A stretch of DNA of 21,638 bases, from positions 1 through 21,638 of the forward strand of contig CANGVB010000002.1 of the NCBI GenBank assembly GCA_947456995.1. Direction: 5' to 3'. The position numbers and the translations under genes are program-made. Under the pieces are notes generated by a model. It was not told the DNA's origin. It ran no database searches and saw nothing but the letters and a program-made list of their open reading frames with translations. Positions 1 through 7,229 of the stretch are shown here, piece by piece. Source of the DNA: Bryobacteraceae bacterium. GTDB lineage: Bacteria; Acidobacteriota; Terriglobia; Bryobacterales; Bryobacteraceae. The number at the start of each line of letters is the position of its first letter. The stretch's first letter is position 1.

Positions 1-538
1 GCTCAACCCGCAATAAGTCTGCTTCGGCCATGGCGCCTTCTTTCACCTGGATACGGTGATACTCGGTGATCTCGGCAAGATTCTTGACGGCCTGGCGCAG
101 GGTGGCTTCCCGTTTGAGGGCACCGGTAGCATCCCAAAAGGCAGCGCGCACTTTGGCTGCAATCATTTGCTTTTGAAGCGTAAGCTCAATCTCGGCCCGG
201 CGCTGATTAGCCAACGCCACATCAAGTCGGCGGGCGCGTTTGGAGGCTGTCTCAAAAGTTTGTTGCAAATAGAAGAAATGATCGGCGTCCTGCCAGAACC
301 GGTGACCAGGTGACTGCCAGGTTCGAAAGTCTTCTGTCTGGTAGACAAAGAGTGGATTGGGACGCAGCCCGGCCTGAAGGCGCTTGCCTTCGGCCGATTC
401 GATACGATTGGCATTGATGGCCAACAGTGGATGAGACGCCACGGCTTCGCGAAGCGCCTGTTCGAGCGTTATCGCTCCTGCAAGCGAAGCAACAACAATG
501 AAGCCGGTAAAAACTCTTAGATGATGAAACTTCAACAT
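1..538 (-). CDS. TolC/CzcC-family outer-membrane efflux protein, N-terminal part
   Basis: About 179 N-terminal residues are present; the reading frame stays open to the left edge, so the gene is cut by the window and not broken. The protein starts MLKFHHLRVFTGFIVVASLAG, a signal peptide with a hydrophobic core. The typical outer-membrane efflux opening follows: ITLEQALREAVASHPLLAIN, then a helix rich in Ala and Glu and the phrase LRPNPLFVYQTEDF. The stretch LQQTFETASKRARRLDVA resembles the CzcC branch (metal or cation efflux) more than drug-type TolC, although that assignment is inferred. Family members form the outer-membrane and periplasmic channel of a tripartite RND pump. Its own adaptor and permease would lie beyond the left edge. 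The start is the ATG complementary to 536-538; no strong Shine-Dalgarno sequence precedes it. It diverges from the histidine kinase gene with only 32 bp between the starts. Confidence 0.85.
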   Translation of the reverse strand, partial: MLKFHHLRVFTGFIVVASLAGAITLEQALREAVASHPLLAINANRIESAEGKRLQAGLRPNPLFVYQTEDFRTWQSPGHRFWQDADHFFYLQQTFETASKRARRLDVALANQRRAEIELTLQKQMIAAKVRAAFWDATGALKREATLRQAVKNLAEITEYHRIQVKEGAMAEADLLRVE

Positions 539-570
539 AACAATAGTACTGACTGCGAGTTAAACGGGAG
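539..570. promoter_or_regulatory. 32-bp divergent spacer between efflux gene and kinase gene
   Basis: This is all the non-coding DNA between the start codons of the CzcC/TolC-like gene (minus) and the histidine kinase gene (plus). It contains CGGGAG immediately before the kinase ATG at 571, which is too close for an ideal ribosome-binding site. If the kinase starts at the second ATG (589), the spacer grows to 50 bp. The space is too short for two independent promoters, so at least one -35/-10 pair must overlap the neighbouring coding sequence. I saw no convincing consensus boxes. Confidence 0.35.
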
Positions 571-1908
571 ATGAATTTGGACCTAAAAATGAGCAAGCGA
601 GGCGTTGGCACCCGATTTCTACTCCTGTTGGGATTTGGATCCCTGCTACTGCTCCCTTCCATCGCTTTCTATTGGACACGGCAGGAATTGGCCCGTGCCA
701 ATCGTGAAATGGATACCGTCAGAACTAGCTACCTCAAGACAAATAAACAACTCAATGAACTGCGAACGGAAGTCGTCAACGGCGGTACCTACCTGAGAGA
801 TTTTCTGCTAGAACCAAGCGAAAATGCAGCAGAATCCCATCGCGAAGCTCTAATTGCAGCAAGACGACACGCGATGCTCATTCTTGGGGCCAAAGAACTG
901 CAGCAGGGCGGAGAGGCATTTCTGAGTTTTGTTGCTGCCTATGACGACTACTGGAAGACTATCGAGCCGGTTCTGGGCTGGGATGCGGCCAGACGGAAGA
1001 GGGAGGGCCTCACCTTCTTGCAGGCGGAGGCTTTTTTAAGGCGGACGGCGATGCTGAATCTGGTTGCAAAAATCGGCACCTGGAATGAGGATCATCTCGC
1101 CCGGGGAGAGCGAGAACTCCAGGGACTTTTTGACGCACTCAGAAAATCCCAGGAACAGAGCATGATTTTGTTTCTCTTGGCTGGTCTGGCATTAGCCAGC
1201 TTTGTCTACTGGCATGTGACTCAGCTTGAAAAGCAGTCAGCAGATCGATTGCAACAAGCTGAGGAAGCCAGAGAAGAATCGAAGGAACTATCCGCAAGAT
1301 TGCTTGCAGTGCAAGAAGAGGAACGGAAAGCGATATCCCGGGAACTCCACGATGGTGTGGCGCAGAATTTGTCGGCACTGAGGTTGGGGATGGAGCAAAT
1401 GCTCCGGCGCTTACCCAGCCAAATCCAGCAAGAGATCGCCAACGAATCGAAGGGACTTGGCCAGTTGACTGAAGAGACGCTAAAGCTGACGAGAAATCTG
1501 AGTCTACTCTTGCGACCTTCGATGTTGGACGATCTGGGGCTGGTGCCAGCATTAAGGTGGCTGGCCAGAGAATGTCAGAAACGAAGTGGAGTCACAGTAG
1601 CGGTGGAGGCGAGTGAAGAATTTGATGAATTGCCAGAGGTGTCCAGAATCTGCGTCTTCCGTATTGCCCAAGAGGCCCTCAGCAATGCGGTTACCCACAG
1701 CGGAGCAAAAACCGTCATGCTTAGGGCAAGTCAAAACGAAGGAAAACTACTGATCAGCATTCAGGATGACGGAAAAAGCTTTGACGTTGAGAGAGAGAAG
1801 GGAATGGGTATTTTGGGAATGACCGAAAGAGTAGAAAAGTTGGGCGGTAAATTCAGCATCGCAAGTAAACCCGGGGTGGGTACCGTGGTGATGGCGGAGC
1901 TGCCGTAG
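571..1908 (+). CDS. NarX/DesK-type sensor histidine kinase
   Basis: Membrane-bound sensor kinase of 445 residues, expected to autophosphorylate on histidine and pass phosphate to the response regulator encoded immediately downstream. Residues 14-35 form a membrane helix. Residues about 36-197 are a helical extracytoplasmic region resembling CHASE3 or four-helix-bundle sensors. Residues 198-216 form the second membrane helix, and a charged coiled-coil follows to about 255. The HisKA_3 dimerisation and phosphoacceptor segment is clear: RELHDGVAQNLSAL, with His260. The ATPase domain shows the N box (AQEALSNAVTHSG, Asn372), a G1 box (IQDDGKSF, Asp399) and a glycine-rich G2 segment GMGILGMTERVEKLGG from residue 411. 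The regulator gene overlaps by 1 nt (TAGTG), which implies translational coupling. ATG 571 lies directly against CGGGAG; ATG 589 (starting MSKRGVG) is a possible alternative start. The ligand cannot be read from the sequence. Confidence 0.93.
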   Translation: MNLDLKMSKRGVGTRFLLLLGFGSLLLLPSIAFYWTRQELARANREMDTVRTSYLKTNKQLNELRTEVVNGGTYLRDFLLEPSENAAESHREALIAARRHAMLILGAKELQQGGEAFLSFVAAYDDYWKTIEPVLGWDAARRKREGLTFLQAEAFLRRTAMLNLVAKIGTWNEDHLARGERELQGLFDALRKSQEQSMILFLLAGLALASFVYWHVTQLEKQSADRLQQAEEAREESKELSARLLAVQEEERKAISRELHDGVAQNLSALRLGMEQMLRRLPSQIQQEIANESKGLGQLTEETLKLTRNLSLLLRPSMLDDLGLVPALRWLARECQKRSGVTVAVEASEEFDELPEVSRICVFRIAQEALSNAVTHSGAKTVMLRASQNEGKLLISIQDDGKSFDVEREKGMGILGMTERVEKLGGKFSIASKPGVGTVVMAELP

Positions 1909-2555
1909 TGGACATCACAATCCTACTGGCGGATGATCATGCCATTCTGCGGCGTGGCCTCCGAGCACTCCTAGAACGCGAGCCAGGAATGGAAGTGTTG
2001 GGTGAGGCAGCAGATGGACGCGAAACAATAAAGGCAGTGGGAGAACTGCAGCCGGACGTGGTTGTCCTTGATATAACGATGCCCAATCTCAACGGCATCG
2101 AAGCAGCCAGGCAGATCCAGTCCAAGGGAGGCAAAACTGCAATTATCATTCTCAGCATGCATAGCGACGAGGGTTATGTCCTGCGCGCATTGCGTGCGGG
2201 TGCACGGGGTTATTTGTTGAAAGATGCCGTCGAAGCGGAACTCATCCAGGCGATCCGGGCAGTTGCGGGAGGAAAAGCATACTTCAGTCCTGAAGTGAGC
2301 AAGTTGCTGGTGGAAGATTACATACAGGGGATGCAGCTACGCGGGATCGAAGACCGTTATGAGCTGCTCACAGCGAGGGAACGAGAGGTCCTGCAATTAT
2401 TAGCAGAGGGGAAAAGCAGTAAGGATATCGCCAGAATTCTAGAGCTGAGTGTCTACACGGTAGATACGCACAAGGCGAACCTGATGCAGAAGCTATCTTT
2501 GCACAGCATGGCAGAACTGATCTTGTTTGCAGTGCGACGCGGCATTATTTCTTGA
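1908..2555 (+). CDS. NarL/FixJ-type response regulator
   Basis: Cytoplasmic transcription factor of 215 residues and partner of the preceding kinase. The receiver domain covers about residues 3-118. It carries the acidic pair Asp9-Asp10, the phosphoacceptor Asp55 in VVVLDITMPN, the conserved Ser83 in IILSMHSD and Lys105 in GYLLKDA. The LuxR-type helix-turn-helix covers about residues 153-208, with the signature LTAREREVLQLLAEGKSSKD and the recognition region VYTVDTHKANLMQKL. Every residue needed for phosphorylation is present, so this looks like a standard active regulator. The start is GTG at 1908, inside the kinase stop codon, with GGCGGAG at 1893-1899, 8 nt upstream. Likely targets are the neighbouring efflux genes, but no binding-site repeat was found to support this. 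Its last 11 bases overlap the end of the convergent 97-residue gene. Confidence 0.95.
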   Translation: MDITILLADDHAILRRGLRALLEREPGMEVLGEAADGRETIKAVGELQPDVVVLDITMPNLNGIEAARQIQSKGGKTAIIILSMHSDEGYVLRALRAGARGYLLKDAVEAELIQAIRAVAGGKAYFSPEVSKLLVEDYIQGMQLRGIEDRYELLTAREREVLQLLAEGKSSKDIARILELSVYTVDTHKANLMQKLSLHSMAELILFAVRRGIIS

Positions 2556-2838
2556 TTTGATTGAGCGCCTGAATGTAGAGAAGCGCGGCTTCGATTCGAT
2601 GAACGAGGTCTGGAGCAGTGGCATCAACAATGGGGATATGAGCAGGGGTGTTAGGGGGTATCGGTGACGGGGGAGCCACGGCAAGGACGTAGTCGCCGGA
2701 GGTGGGGATTTGGGTTACCAAGGGGATGTGTAACTCTTCAGCCGCAGATTGGAGCAATTCAATACGTTCAGAACCAAGCACTACCAGCGGTGGCCGGCAA
2801 AGTGAATCAGGCTTGGCATGCCAGAGACGGAACGTCAT
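2545..2838 (-). CDS. Small protein of unknown function, last cistron of efflux operon
   Basis: A 97-residue protein I do not recognise. Four things support it as a real gene. It begins 2 nt after the TolC stop codon on the same strand. A perfect GAAGGAG ribosome-binding site (2849-2855) lies 10 nt before its ATG. Its composition is protein-like. No better frame covers the stretch. The middle looks like a small alpha/beta unit: strand LVVLGS (about 19-24), amphipathic helix ERIELLQSAAEELHI, strands LVTQIP and DYVLAVAP, a proline-rich loop (SPIPPNTPAHIP) and a final helix to residue 97. That order is faintly like the first half of a response-regulator receiver fold, but it lacks the acidic phosphoacceptor pattern. 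There is no signal peptide or membrane helix, so it is probably cytoplasmic. A role linked to the pump is inferred from operon position alone. Its 3' end overlaps the response regulator gene by 11 bp, tail to tail. Confidence 0.72.
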   Translation of the reverse strand: MTFRLWHAKPDSLCRPPLVVLGSERIELLQSAAEELHIPLVTQIPTSGDYVLAVAPPSPIPPNTPAHIPIVDATAPDLVHRIEAALLYIQALNQIKK

Positions 2839-2840
2839 TG

Positions 2841-4109
2841 CTACAAGGCTCCTTCACCCAACTGGTAACGAAGAATGGAACGCAGGATCTGGTACTCGTA
2901 ACGGGCACTGGCACTTGCGACTTCAGCCGAGGTCTGATTGAGTTGGGCCTGACTCAGTTCAACAATTGAGCCAAGACCCAGGTCATAACGGGACTGCGAG
3001 AGTTCGAGACTCAGTCTTGCCTGGTCGAGAAGTTCTTGCGTAAGCCGAAGCCGTAAAAACGCGTTTCGCGCATTCAGGAAGGCAGTACGGACATCCCGGG
3101 CGATTTGATTTCCGCGCTCTTCGCGAACTTTCTCGACGGCGCGATTGCGGAGTGCCACTTCGGCCTGACGCGATTCAAACAACCTGCCATTCAGGATCGG
3201 TATGGAAACAGAAACCCCAAGGGCAGCATAATGATTGGGAAAACCGCTACGCGTTGGAGACAAACCGCCGACTGCACCCTGAAGCGAGAACACCGGACGA
3301 GAAAGGCGATTCTCCGCCTCAAGCTGCTTTTGCCCTGCCTCCAGTTCCAGTGCCAGTTGCCGTAATTCCGGCCTTTCCGCGATGGCCCTCATCACGAGTG
3401 GTTCAGCCTCTGGCGGCAAATTTTCATTAACCGACCGATCTTCAATCTCGAAGCTCATATTGTCCCTCAGGCCGATAGCAGCAGTGAATTCGGCCACTGC
3501 TGCGTCACGTTCGTTGTTTGCCTTGTTCAGAAGAATTTGGGCATCCGCCAGATTCACTTTTGCAAAAGAGAGGTCGACAGTTGAACGGAGTTGGCTATTT
3601 GTGAGTGCAGAAACCTGATCTACCACCAATTGACGCGCCTGTACGGTTTGCGCCGCAACACGCGTAATGACTCGGGCCCTCAATATCGAAAAGTAGGCGC
3701 GATCCACCGCAGAAAGCACCTGCAATCGAGCCGATTTGATTAGTTCTTTCTGAGCCTCTGAACGATAAGCGGCAGATTCGCTGAGCAAACGAGTACGACC
3801 CGAGTCGTGGATCAACTGGTTGAGTTGCAAGCCACCACCCAATCGCGAGATAAGCAGTGGAGAGGAAAGGCCAGAGTAGACGAACCGCGAACTCTCATCC
3901 GCAGCGGAGCCAGTGATACCAGCAGCAAGCTGCGGAGCAAGGGCAGCCCGAATCTGCTTTGGTTGTTCTGCCGCAGCACGCGCAGAATAATCCAAGGCGG
4001 CCAAAGCAGGGTGGTTCTTAAGAGCAAGTTCGCGAGCTTGTTCGAGAGTGAGGACAACCGGTTGTGCCTCAAGACTGACTACAAATACCAGCAGCAGAAT
4101 GAATCTCAT
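2841..4109 (-). CDS. TolC-family outer-membrane efflux channel
   Basis: Outer-membrane channel subunit of 422 residues for the adaptor and permease encoded just upstream. The first 15-16 residues (MRFILLLVFVVSLEA) form a signal peptide. The mature part starts with the family hallmark LTLEQARELALKNHPALAAL. Two repeats of the long alpha-hairpin and beta-strand unit follow. The first runs to about residue 220; the second begins near ERPELRQLALELEAGQKQLE and contains the usual strand phrase LGVSVSIPILNGR near residue 300. The repeat end LSQSRYDLGLGSIVELSQAQ is also typical. Length is normal for the family. The start overlaps the permease stop codon by 4 nt (ATGA) and has GAGG 7 nt upstream. The family assignment is firm; substrate specificity is unknown. 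Confidence 0.93.
   Translation of the reverse strand: MRFILLLVFVVSLEAQPVVLTLEQARELALKNHPALAALDYSARAAAEQPKQIRAALAPQLAAGITGSAADESSRFVYSGLSSPLLISRLGGGLQLNQLIHDSGRTRLLSESAAYRSEAQKELIKSARLQVLSAVDRAYFSILRARVITRVAAQTVQARQLVVDQVSALTNSQLRSTVDLSFAKVNLADAQILLNKANNERDAAVAEFTAAIGLRDNMSFEIEDRSVNENLPPEAEPLVMRAIAERPELRQLALELEAGQKQLEAENRLSRPVFSLQGAVGGLSPTRSGFPNHYAALGVSVSIPILNGRLFESRQAEVALRNRAVEKVREERGNQIARDVRTAFLNARNAFLRLRLTQELLDQARLSLELSQSRYDLGLGSIVELSQAQLNQTSAEVASASARYEYQILRSILRYQLGEGAL
2849..2855 (-). promoter_or_regulatory. Ribosome-binding site of the 97-residue cistron
   Basis: The minus strand reads GAAGGAG here, followed by 10 nt to the ATG at 2838. It lies inside the last codons of the TolC gene. 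It is one of the strongest Shine-Dalgarno matches in the window and is the main evidence that the small downstream frame is translated. Confidence 0.75.
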
Positions 4110-7100
4110 GCTTTAACCTCTTTGCCCGCATGGGCGAGCAGATATGCCGCAGGAACGACAAAAACGGTGAAAAGTACAGACACCGCGAGGCCGCCAAGCA
4201 AAGCACGAGCCAGTGGAGCGTATGCTTCGCTTCCCTGCCCTATCTTCAGCGCCATCGGCAAAAGCCCGATGATTGTCGCAAGCGAAGTCATGAGAACGGG
4301 GCGAAGCCGCGTGAGAGCGGCTGTAAGAGTAGCCTCTCGAAGGGTCAATCCTTGATGACGAAGCTGCCTCGTGAATTCGACAATTAGAATGCTGTTCGAA
4401 ACTGAAATGCCAACCAGCATGACAATTCCCATTAGCGACATGACGTTGAGGGTTGTGTCGGTCAACCAAAGTGTCAACAAGACTCCTGAAAGTCCTGGAG
4501 GAACCGCAAGCAGGATCAGAATGGGATCGAGAAAGCTTGAAAACTGCGCAACCAGAATGAGATAGAGGAGAACAGTCGCGAGGATGAGCCCAAAACCGAA
4601 ACTTTTAAAGCTCTGCCGCATTCCAAGCACACTGCCGCGAAGATCAATGTTTATTCCGGCAGCAAGCGGGGTCGCGGCAATCAACTCGTCAATTCTTGTT
4701 GAGAGGGCCCCGAGGTCTTCGCCTTGAGGGCGGACAAAAATGTCTATGGCACGGCGGAGTTGATAGTGATCTACCTCAGTAGGAGTTTGCACGGAACTCA
4801 GTTTGACGATGGCATCGAGTCGCGAAGCAGATGAGTTGCCAGGTCCACGCAGGGTGATTGCCTTGAGATCCATCAGCGATTGGATTTGCTTTTCGGGATA
4901 TTGGACCGTTAAAAGGTAGTCCTGCCCCGACCTTGGATCTACCCAGAAACCAGGAGCAATCATCTGGTTCGAACTGAGCGCAGTGATTACATTTTGGACC
5001 ACTTCTTGTTGAGTGAGTCCAAGCTCGCTTGCACGAGTGCGGTCCACATCCATTCTCAGCGCCGGGTAATCCAGATCTTGCGGTATGAAAACATCGGCCA
5101 CATTGGGCAACTGACGTATGCGTCCTGCCAAATCTACGGCCAGATCATAGTCGGCCCGGAGATTTGATCCTGACACCTGTACATCTATCGGTGCCGCCAT
5201 GCCCATATTGAGAACAGCATCAACAAGGCCGCCTGATTGGAAGAAGACACTGAGCTCTGGTATTTGCGCATCCAGTGCTTTCTTCATGCGGCTCATATAC
5301 TCGAAACTGGAAACACGATGTTCTTTCTTGAGTGCAACCTGGACGAAGCCAGTGTGCGCAGCTGAATTTGGCGAATAGATAGAAGAGATGTCGCCGTTGA
5401 CGCCGATATTAGAAACAATCAAATCGATTTCATCAGGCGGAACCACTTGTCGAACCAGGTTTTCCACGCGGGCTATCAGCGCATCGGTGATCTCAATTCT
5501 GGTACCGGAAGGAGCTTTGACGTTCATGAGAAATTGCCCTGCGTCCGTTCTCGGAAAAAAGCTAACGCCAAGTAGGGGAGCGATGGCAAACGAAGTAATC
5601 ACGATACCCGCCGACGCCAGCAGTGTCAGCTTCGGACGATCGAGAGCCATACTTGCTGCAATCTTGTAAAGGTGCAAGAACCTGGCAAATTGACGATTGA
5701 ATGACTGATTGAAGCGGGCGAAAATCCCAACTGGATGGTGGGCCGAATCCCCGTGACTGGCAACAGAAATATATCTTGTGCAATACAAAGGAACAACAGT
5801 CATCGCAACGAAATACGATGCGGCGAGTGACAACACCACAGCAAGTGCAAGGGCAGAGAATAGATACTTACTCACTCCGAAAAGAAAGGTGACCGGAAAG
5901 AAAACTACCGCAGTTGTGAGAGTGGCGGATAAAACTGGAAGCGAAACTTCTCGCCCCCCCTCTTCAGCTGCCCGAATGGGGTCTTCCCCCATTTCCAGAC
6001 GGCGATAAATGTTCTCAAGCACCACGACGGAGTTGTCAATCAAGCGGGAGAAAGCCAGTGCCAGCCCTCCAAGCACCATCGAGTTAATACTCGCTCCGAA
6101 ATACTGAAGAAGTAAAAATGCGGCCAAGGCTGAGATCGGAATTGAAAAGCATACAGCGAGGGTTGCGCGAAAACTTCCCAGAAAGATCAGAATCATAGCC
6201 GAAGTAAGAAAGAGCCCGATCGCGCCTTCGTGGATGAGAGTTTCAATTGCAGTCTTTACAAATTCTGATTGATCAAATACAACCTTGTTCTTCAACTCGG
6301 CGGGGATGTCAGCCAGGCGGGCAACCGCAGCTTTGACGCCATCGACTACATCAATTGTGTTTGTCTCTCCTCCCTGCTTGAGGATGGAAAGGTAGACCGA
6401 TTTTTGTCCATCAACACGAACAACGTTGGTCTGGATTGTGTGTGAGTCCTCGGTGCTTGCGACGTCACGCACGCGAACAATTGAATTGTTAATCGCTTTG
6501 ACTGGAACGTCGTCTATTTCGTCAGTCGACTTCAAAAGCGAGTTGGAAAGCACATTGTAATCTCGCGGACCAATTTTCACCGATCCTGCCGGAAGAATTA
6601 GATTTGATGCATTCAGACTCCGCACCAGATCCATCAGGGACATGTGATATCCCTCTAGACGGTTAGGGTCTGCGTAGACCATGATTTGGCGGAAGGGGCC
6701 GCCAAAAGGCTGCGGAACACTAGCCCCAGGAACACTGGCAATCTGGTTGCGCACGGTGGTAGTTGCCAAGTCGCGCAATCTGGTTTCGTCAAGTCCGTCA
6801 CCCTGGAGGGTGACCAGGCAAACAGGAAGACTGGATGCGTCAAATTTCAGCACGATGGGCGGAAGAGTTCCCGGTGGTAGACGCCGAAGATTGGCCATCG
6901 CAAGATTCGAGATTGTGCCTACGGCTGCATCGGCATTGGAACCCGGCTGAAAGTAAATCTTGATGAGACTGATGCCGGTGATGGATCGCGATTCGATGTG
7001 TTCAATATTGGGAGCCAGTGTAAAAAAACGCTCGTACCGGGAACTGATTGAAGTTTCGATCTGGTCGGAAGCCATTCCTGAATAGAATGTCGCCACAACT

Positions 7101-7228
7101 ACAACGGGAATGTTCATTGTGGGAAACAGATCTACCGGCATTCGAACCAGAGCGGCCCCACCAACCACGCAGATCACCAGACAGATCACGATAATGAAGT
7201 AAGGAGTGCGAATCGCAAAGCGAGACAT
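4106..7228 (-). CDS. RND efflux permease, AcrB/MdtB-like (HAE type)
   Basis: Inner-membrane proton-driven exporter, 1040 residues from MSRFAIRTPY. An upstream ATG at 7273 would add 15 residues but would overlap the adaptor gene by 44 nt. The ATG at 7228 has CAGGAG 12 nt upstream and leaves a 1-nt gap, so I prefer it. Features seen: the first membrane helix with the RMPVDLFPTMNIP signature, two large periplasmic porter regions, a helix bundle around residues 335-545, and the second bundle near the C-terminus with RLRPVLMTSLATIIGLLPMA. The helix-4 relay motif reads LIDNSVVVLENI, with Asp398-Asn399 where AcrB has two aspartates. The helix-10 motif reads GISVSNSILIVEF, with Ser944 where AcrB has Lys940. 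Heavy-metal (CusA/CzcA) features are not obvious, so a lipophilic or drug-like substrate is more likely, but this is inferred. Confidence 0.95.
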   Translation of the reverse strand: MSRFAIRTPYFIIVICLVICVVGGAALVRMPVDLFPTMNIPVVVVATFYSGMASDQIETSISSRYERFFTLAPNIEHIESRSITGISLIKIYFQPGSNADAAVGTISNLAMANLRRLPPGTLPPIVLKFDASSLPVCLVTLQGDGLDETRLRDLATTTVRNQIASVPGASVPQPFGGPFRQIMVYADPNRLEGYHMSLMDLVRSLNASNLILPAGSVKIGPRDYNVLSNSLLKSTDEIDDVPVKAINNSIVRVRDVASTEDSHTIQTNVVRVDGQKSVYLSILKQGGETNTIDVVDGVKAAVARLADIPAELKNKVVFDQSEFVKTAIETLIHEGAIGLFLTSAMILIFLGSFRATLAVCFSIPISALAAFLLLQYFGASINSMVLGGLALAFSRLIDNSVVVLENIYRRLEMGEDPIRAAEEGGREVSLPVLSATLTTAVVFFPVTFLFGVSKYLFSALALAVVLSLAASYFVAMTVVPLYCTRYISVASHGDSAHHPVGIFARFNQSFNRQFARFLHLYKIAASMALDRPKLTLLASAGIVITSFAIAPLLGVSFFPRTDAGQFLMNVKAPSGTRIEITDALIARVENLVRQVVPPDEIDLIVSNIGVNGDISSIYSPNSAAHTGFVQVALKKEHRVSSFEYMSRMKKALDAQIPELSVFFQSGGLVDAVLNMGMAAPIDVQVSGSNLRADYDLAVDLAGRIRQLPNVADVFIPQDLDYPALRMDVDRTRASELGLTQQEVVQNVITALSSNQMIAPGFWVDPRSGQDYLLTVQYPEKQIQSLMDLKAITLRGPGNSSASRLDAIVKLSSVQTPTEVDHYQLRRAIDIFVRPQGEDLGALSTRIDELIAATPLAAGINIDLRGSVLGMRQSFKSFGFGLILATVLLYLILVAQFSSFLDPILILLAVPPGLSGVLLTLWLTDTTLNVMSLMGIVMLVGISVSNSILIVEFTRQLRHQGLTLREATLTAALTRLRPVLMTSLATIIGLLPMALKIGQGSEAYAPLARALLGGLAVSVLFTVFVVPAAYLLAHAGKEVKA

Positions 7229-7229
7229 A

